This document shows positions 60,082-64,000 of a DNA stretch of 64,000 nt, piece after piece. How positions within the stretch are numbered: position 1 is the first letter of the stretch; the number at the start of each line of letters is the position of its first letter. The stretch is taken from NCBI GenBank assembly GCA_001898225.1, contig MKTJ01000055.1, positions 1-64,000 of the forward strand. Direction: 5' to 3'. A program made the translations under genes and the position numbers. The DNA comes from Chloroflexi bacterium 54-19 (GTDB lineage: Bacteria; Chloroflexota; Chloroflexia; Chloroheliales; Chloroheliaceae). A model generated the notes under the pieces. That model was not told where the DNA came from. It did not search any database and saw nothing but the letters and a program-made list of their open reading frames with translations.

Positions 60082-60651
60082 TCATGCGGCTTCGGCTCCG
60101 GTTTCTGCTCCCGCTGATTGCTTCTTACTCCAGTGGCCCGAAGCCAGCAGACCCCAGCGGCCCAACCGTGGTGTAAGATAGCGGTCTAAACCGTAGTAAT
60201 AACCGGCCGAGACCAGGAATAGCCCAACGAATACGAGGGCATAGATGATCGCCGAACCGATGTCGGTTGAACCCGCCTGGTAAGGCCCGCCAAAGCCTTC
60301 CGCCGTCGCCCAGATAACTACCGAAAGCAAAATACCGGTAATATTGGTGAGATTACTGAATACGCCCAGGATTAAACCAAATGCCACGGCGGTCTCACCC
60401 ACCGCTACCAGGTAAGCAAAGACGTGCGGGTTTACGTTTACCACGTCAATCCAGAAACCAATCCAGCCTTGCACCAGGGGGGGCTGGCCATCCTGAGAGC
60501 CGCTCAAATAGTTCTCAAAATTGTGGATGAAGTCGGGTTGCCACTTGAACCAGGCATCAACGGCCCAGATCAGGCCAAAAAATATCCTCAATAGGCCGAA
60601 CCCCTTTAACCGCCAGTTTGGCAGCGGGTTAGGGGCAAATGGTTGTTTCAT
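60082..60651 (-). CDS. DoxX-family membrane protein
   Basis: 189 residues, four helices. Features: LLRIFFGLIWAVDAWFKWQP, VAVGETAVAFGLILGVFSNL, and SAIIYALVFVGLFLVSAGYY with LDRYLTPR after the last helix. DoxX proteins are four-helix subunits linked to thiosulfate:quinone oxidoreductase or to unknown redox roles. The Ala/Glu-rich tail (KKQSAGAETGAEAA) is extra. AGGAGG lies in front of the start (GAGGATATTACG ATG). Confidence 0.8.
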   Translation of the reverse strand: MKQPFAPNPLPNWRLKGFGLLRIFFGLIWAVDAWFKWQPDFIHNFENYLSGSQDGQPPLVQGWIGFWIDVVNVNPHVFAYLVAVGETAVAFGLILGVFSNLTNITGILLSVVIWATAEGFGGPYQAGSTDIGSAIIYALVFVGLFLVSAGYYYGLDRYLTPRLGRWGLLASGHWSKKQSAGAETGAEAA

Positions 60652-61243
60652 CGTAATATCCTCCTACCGATGTTAAATAAGCCACTTTAAACCGCGTATA
60701 AATATCCATCTACAAGCCAGTTGTTCTTTTCCGGTTAAGACCAGGACTCCTTTTAATCTAACCCGTTTGGGTCTGCCTGTACTTTCCTTTCCTTTCTTAA
60801 CCTTCATTACTAGTATGCCCTTCAAAACTTAGTTTGCACTGAGTTAATCCTGATGAAATGCTGAATAAAAAAAAGCCTTGAAGAATTACTGGAATAGCAT
60901 CAAGATCGGTTAAGGACGGGGGCTCTAATTCTCGTTCTTGAGAAGGTGGAGATGGGTTAGATCGAGGAGTAGGTAATCGGGTCAGAGCAGTTTTTGGACA
61001 ATTTTGGGATTTCCCGCAATTTTAGTGGTGAACTTATTTGAAGCACTCTTTCGTATATACTTGAAGCAAGACATTTCTTCCATTGGTCTTTGCTATTTGT
61101 TGCAAATAATCAAATCACCAGCTCTTTTAAGAGTATCCTTACCTTGTCTTTGTTCGATATTTTATTGCCCGATGTGTCAGGGCTTGTTTCGTCTAAAATC
61201 TATTACGGCTCTCAACGGCTTCTACTTTTTACGGCCAGCCTTT
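60652..61243. other. Intergenic region, nothing recognised
   Basis: No gene or operator seen. The right part (about 61180-61243) may be the other side of the transposase remnant that the IS5 element split. Confidence 0.5.
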
Positions 61244-61247
61244 CTAG

Positions 61248-62093
61248 AAAGTGTTATGAACTACGACCAGTAAGGTGCACCAAGTTAGCTAGCATCAGAA
61301 TGGCAAAAGCTACGAAATGTAACCCGCCCAGTGTTTGTGCCAGTCGTTCGTAGTCTCTCGCCAACCGCCTAAACCGTGACATCCAGGCAAAACTGCGCTC
61401 CACGACCCACCGCTTCGGCAACAGCACAAACCCGTGCTTGGCCTCGGATAGCTTGACTACCTCAAGCTTGATGCCTTCGCTAGCGGCGGCTTCCAAAGCA
61501 TCTTGTCCGGTGTAGCCCTGGTCCACATAGGCTATCTCAACACTCTCGCCAGTGGCTTCTTGGACCTTTCGGCTTAACTCGGCTACCTGAGCGCGTTCCT
61601 GTTCGTTTGCTGGTGTGACGTGTAAAGCTAACAGATGTCCCAAAGTATCTACTGCCAGATGGACCTTGCTACCTTTGCGCCGTTTATGACCGTCGTAACC
61701 TGCTCTCCCTCCGCTTTCAGGGGTTGATTGGAGGGTGCGGCCATCATAAATCGCAGCACTTGGTTCAGCCTCACGAGAAGCTGCCAACCGCAGCAACTCT
61801 CGCAGGTCGTGAACAATATCTTCGAAGACCCCGGCTTTGAACCACCTTTGGGTTTGCTGAAAAACGGTGTAATAAGGTGGCAAATCGTGGGGCATCATGC
61901 GCCAGGAGGCTCCGGCCCGCACTATCCAGCGCAAGCCATTAAAGACTTCGCGCAAAGGATAGTCACGTTGTGGAGCTTCTTCTATCATTAGAGCGAGATA
62001 AGGGGCGACGAAGGCCCGCTCACATGGTTTGGGTATATTTTGCGTGCCATATCAAAATATACGCTTTATCTTGCTAAAAGTTCATAACACTTT
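61248..62093 (-). mobile_element. IS5-family element with 15-bp terminal repeats and CTAG target duplication
   Basis: The ends match as AAAGTGTTATGAACT (61248-61262) and its complement (62079-62093), both flanked by CTAG (61244-61247, 62094-62097), the YTAR-type target of many IS5 elements. It carries one transposase gene and lies inside an older transposase remnant. Confidence 0.85.
61254..61988 (-). pseudogene. IS5-family transposase, probably frameshifted at its 5' end
   Basis: From 61988 the frame gives 244 residues with the DDE_Tnp_1 core: [20 protein letters not shown] (first D), [38 protein letters not shown] (second D), [20 protein letters not shown] (E). The normal N-terminus is in another frame just upstream: ATG at about 62050 reads [11 protein letters not shown], and the later frame is open as [13 protein letters not shown]. 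Loss of a few bases between them would explain it. Translation from the internal ATG would lack about 20 residues. Confidence 0.75.
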
Positions 62094-62640
62094 CTAGAGG
62101 GAAAAATGAGCAATTGCCAATTTACCCACCGCCAGTTCTAATAAAAGTTGAACATGCCCGCTATATAACCCATTCGGGCCGTCAAATACTTCTCGGCCCG
62201 GTGAAATATTTTTGAAATGATTGACAACCATTATCAAACTGAATATTCGCTCGACAATCATCCGGTTTTTTCGCTCTCCGTGATGGCAAAACCGCCAGTT
62301 GAGTGTTTGTTCTCCTCGCTTGCGAAAGCCCAGAACCGATAGTGCCTCTGTTTAGTCAGCCAAATCATTGCGAAATCGCAGAATTTCTGGTCGTATTCCT
62401 TGACCGTTTCCCAGCCCCTCAATTACCTGGCCCTGGGGTGTAATCAGCCAGCACACTTTTATACCGACAAGCCAGTTATGGTTACTCTTGCCTTTCTTAC
62501 CCGCCCGGGCGGGGCTGCGCCCTAGTTGGATAGGATGAATGAGTTCGATGCCGTAACTGTCAATGATGCTTTCAGCCTCGGGTGTAACCAGCATTCGGCC
62601 GGTCAAAACCTCGGACCTGATGGGAGAAGGAAAAGAACCA
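62094..62640 (-). pseudogene. Transposase remnant (IS982-like), with stop codon and IS5 insertion
   Basis: Minus strand: VLTGRMLVTPEAESIIDSYG, IELIHPIQLGRSPARAGKKG, KSNHNWLVGIKVCWLITPQG, an in-frame TAA at 62352-62354, then the same frame goes on EALSVLGFRKRGEQTLNWRF, CHHGERKNRMIVERIFSLIM, GREVFDGPNGLYSGHVQLLL. The end at CTAG is where the IS5 element interrupts it; the 5' part is missing. The D-S-Y and R-KN-R-IVERIFS elements fit IS982-type transposases; the family call is tentative. Confidence 0.65.
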
Positions 62641-62737
62641 CCTCACCTGCATGCTTCCCCTCCCTCAGCCTGTCCGGTTTTTAACAACTCGAGCAGGTAT
62701 AATCTTTCCTTCCCGATGATCATTCAGGAGATCGAAT

Positions 62738-64000
62738 TTAATTTTTACCGGCAGCCAAACTTGCTGTTCGGCTGCGGGTTACCCCGAATTTTCTTTTAGC
62801 TAATTTTGGGGGCTGTTCTTCTTCCGCTGTCTTGCTGCTGGTAATCCCGATAAAGATTTCTCCGGGGTTGCAACAAAGCTCCTGACCGGTGCAGCCAGGG
62901 TGGGTGCAATGGAAAATAAAGCGTAATTCCTGAGATTGTGGCGGGAAAGGCCCCAGGGTTAGCTGGTAGCGCTGTACGCCGGCCATCACTCCGCCGACCG
63001 CGTACATATTTGCTTCCTGGGAAGGCTTTCCATCCAACCGCCAATTCAATGTACCAGGGCAGTTAGTAACGATCACTAACCGGTCTCCGGGCTGAATTGT
63101 CTCTATGGGCCGGGTGAAAGTCCACACAACTCCATGCGATACAAGATGCTCATCAAGGCTGGCCGGCGGTGCGGTCTTTAAGGCCCGGTAAATGTTTTTA
63201 AGATGCAGCCGGAAGAGATCGTCAAATTCAGCGTCGTTCCCGGAGTCCTGGTCTTCGCCAAACCACCAGAACCAGTCGCTACCTTCGGCTATATACAGTG
63301 ACTGGTAGGCTTCTGGAGCATTCTGGGGAGTGGCCTTCTTATCGTTCATGAATTCTCGGGTCTGCTTCAGTAGCTCCCAGGCCCGGTTTTCCTCAACCTC
63401 GCCGATCCAGGTACCGAGATCTACTCCCGGTAACGAACCATTCTCATCAATCCAGGAACCGCTAAATAGTTCATGAACCCTGGTTTGTTCCTTCAGAGGA
63501 TGGGGCGGTATCGCTCGCGGCGGATTTCCTTCAATATACTCACTGAAGGTAACAGTTTCCAATTCGGTTTCCTGCTCTAACTGATGGTAGAGGGCGTGCA
63601 GGAAAGGCCGGGCATCCTCGGGATAGGCTCCCCAGGCGTTCTCGCCATCTAGCACAACCGTCAGTAAGCAATCTGCTTCCACCGAAACTCGCCGGACAAA
63701 GTTCCGCCGGATTTGACAGATAAAATTTTTCGCCGCCAGGTCGTAATCGGTATAATCCTGGTAATGAAATCCGATTTCATCTGAGAGAGCGGTGTCGCGG
63801 AAGAAGATGCTGAGCGAATTTTCGCCTTCTTCAGCCCGGTAGGCTCTGCAAAGAACATCTGCATCTGCCACCCGATACCCCCAGCGCCCGGAACGGGCCA
63901 GGACACCCCGGTCGCTGGCAATCCACTTAATATTATGTCGGGAAAAAAAAGGTATCACCGACTGGCTCACCGCCCCTTCAGCCGGCCACATGCCGCCTGG
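62738..64000 (-). CDS. Glycoside hydrolase family 57 protein, partial (5' end outside window)
   Basis: The frame is open to the right edge; the ATG at 63991 is internal. The visible 420 residues start PPGGMWPAEGAVSQSVIPFF (GH57 GxWPSEGS motif), include WIASDRGVLARSG, LLTVVLDGENAWGAYPEDAR (GH57 DGENAWxxY motif, with the acidic residue region), and FLHALYHQLEQETELETVTF. GH57 enzymes act on alpha-glucans (amylase, branching, amylopullulanase). The C-terminal 150 residues form a further domain with WTFTRPIETIQPGDRLVIVT. Upstream neighbours are outside the window. Confidence 0.85.
   Translation of the reverse strand, partial: PGGMWPAEGAVSQSVIPFFSRHNIKWIASDRGVLARSGRWGYRVADADVLCRAYRAEEGENSLSIFFRDTALSDEIGFHYQDYTDYDLAAKNFICQIRRNFVRRVSVEADCLLTVVLDGENAWGAYPEDARPFLHALYHQLEQETELETVTFSEYIEGNPPRAIPPHPLKEQTRVHELFSGSWIDENGSLPGVDLGTWIGEVEENRAWELLKQTREFMNDKKATPQNAPEAYQSLYIAEGSDWFWWFGEDQDSGNDAEFDDLFRLHLKNIYRALKTAPPASLDEHLVSHGVVWTFTRPIETIQPGDRLVIVTNCPGTLNWRLDGKPSQEANMYAVGGVMAGVQRYQLTLGPFPPQSQELRFIFHCTHPGCTGQELCCNPGEIFIGITSSKTAEEEQPPKLAKRKFGVTRSRTASLAAGKN

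Overview
The window most resembles a member of the Chloroflexota. Secreted proteins carry the aromatic-rich N-terminal modules (YFERGRLEY, YFDKARMEV) that I associate with that phylum, cytochrome c maturation genes sit with long Pro/Thr-rich anchored proteins, and GC content is moderate. This is inference from protein style; no rRNA gene is present and I found no tRNA.

Layout. (1) 1-5.4 kb, accessory element: a VirB2/TrbC-type pilin (partial), a membrane-anchored sortase-fold protein without catalytic His and Cys, an excisionase-like HTH protein and, divergently, a four-gene unit: XRE regulator, ImmA/IrrE-type metallopeptidase, polytopic membrane protein, MpaB-type oxygenase. (2) 5.5-7.6 kb: an IS3-family element with an A7 frameshift site, flanked by two truncated genes. 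(3) 7.8-15.4 kb: a His-rich Ni/Co exporter, a small DUF2933-like protein, broken L,D-transpeptidase and ABC-2 permease genes, a methyltransferase. (4) 15.8-17.1 kb: a solitary tnpB with intact catalytic residues. (5) 17.5-27.4 kb, minus strand: a cytochrome c maturation operon (CcmG-like, CcmF, CcmH, CcmI-like zinc ribbon, DUF2085-like, two anchored extracytoplasmic proteins, CcdA, methyltransferase) without CcmA/B/C/E. (6) 27.8-39.5 kb: M23 peptidase lipoprotein, broken NiCoT and TPR genes, Met-rich DUF305 lipoprotein, the regulator pair BlaI plus M56 (BlaR1-like) peptidase, and a large membrane protein. (7) 40.4-48.8 kb: UPF0718-type permease with TIGR03943 partner, a TolB-like propeller, a Rieske lipoprotein, a ferredoxin-YHS fusion under a CsoR/CstR-like operator, pseudogenes, two small membrane proteins. 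(8) 49.8-60.7 kb: UbiB-like kinase, Hsp20, and a minus-strand group YhgE/Pip, Cfa, P1B ATPase, MFS, then EamA and DoxX. (9) 61.2-64 kb: an IS5 element inserted in an older transposase remnant, and a partial GH57 hydrolase.

Main result. Between 10.7 and 39.9 kb a 17-bp palindrome, consensus TACTAYTGNCARTAGTA, occurs 13 times (11 good copies and two weak), almost always just upstream of a gene or operon, including the blaI-like gene. I noticed no copy in the rest of the window. In several promoters the -35 hexamer TTGACA lies in the operator centre; in two the -10 TACTAT is the operator's left arm. This looks like a local BlaI/M56 regulon linking cytochrome c maturation, envelope hydrolases and metal-related proteins. 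Two further regulatory signals stand out: four-copy, 11-bp-phased CTKAGGA direct repeats upstream of two minus-strand loci, and a palindrome filling exactly the 17-bp spacer of the ferredoxin-YHS promoter.

Many genes at 11-33 kb and 46-48 kb are broken by frameshifts or stops. Whether this is true decay or assembly error cannot be decided from the sequence alone.
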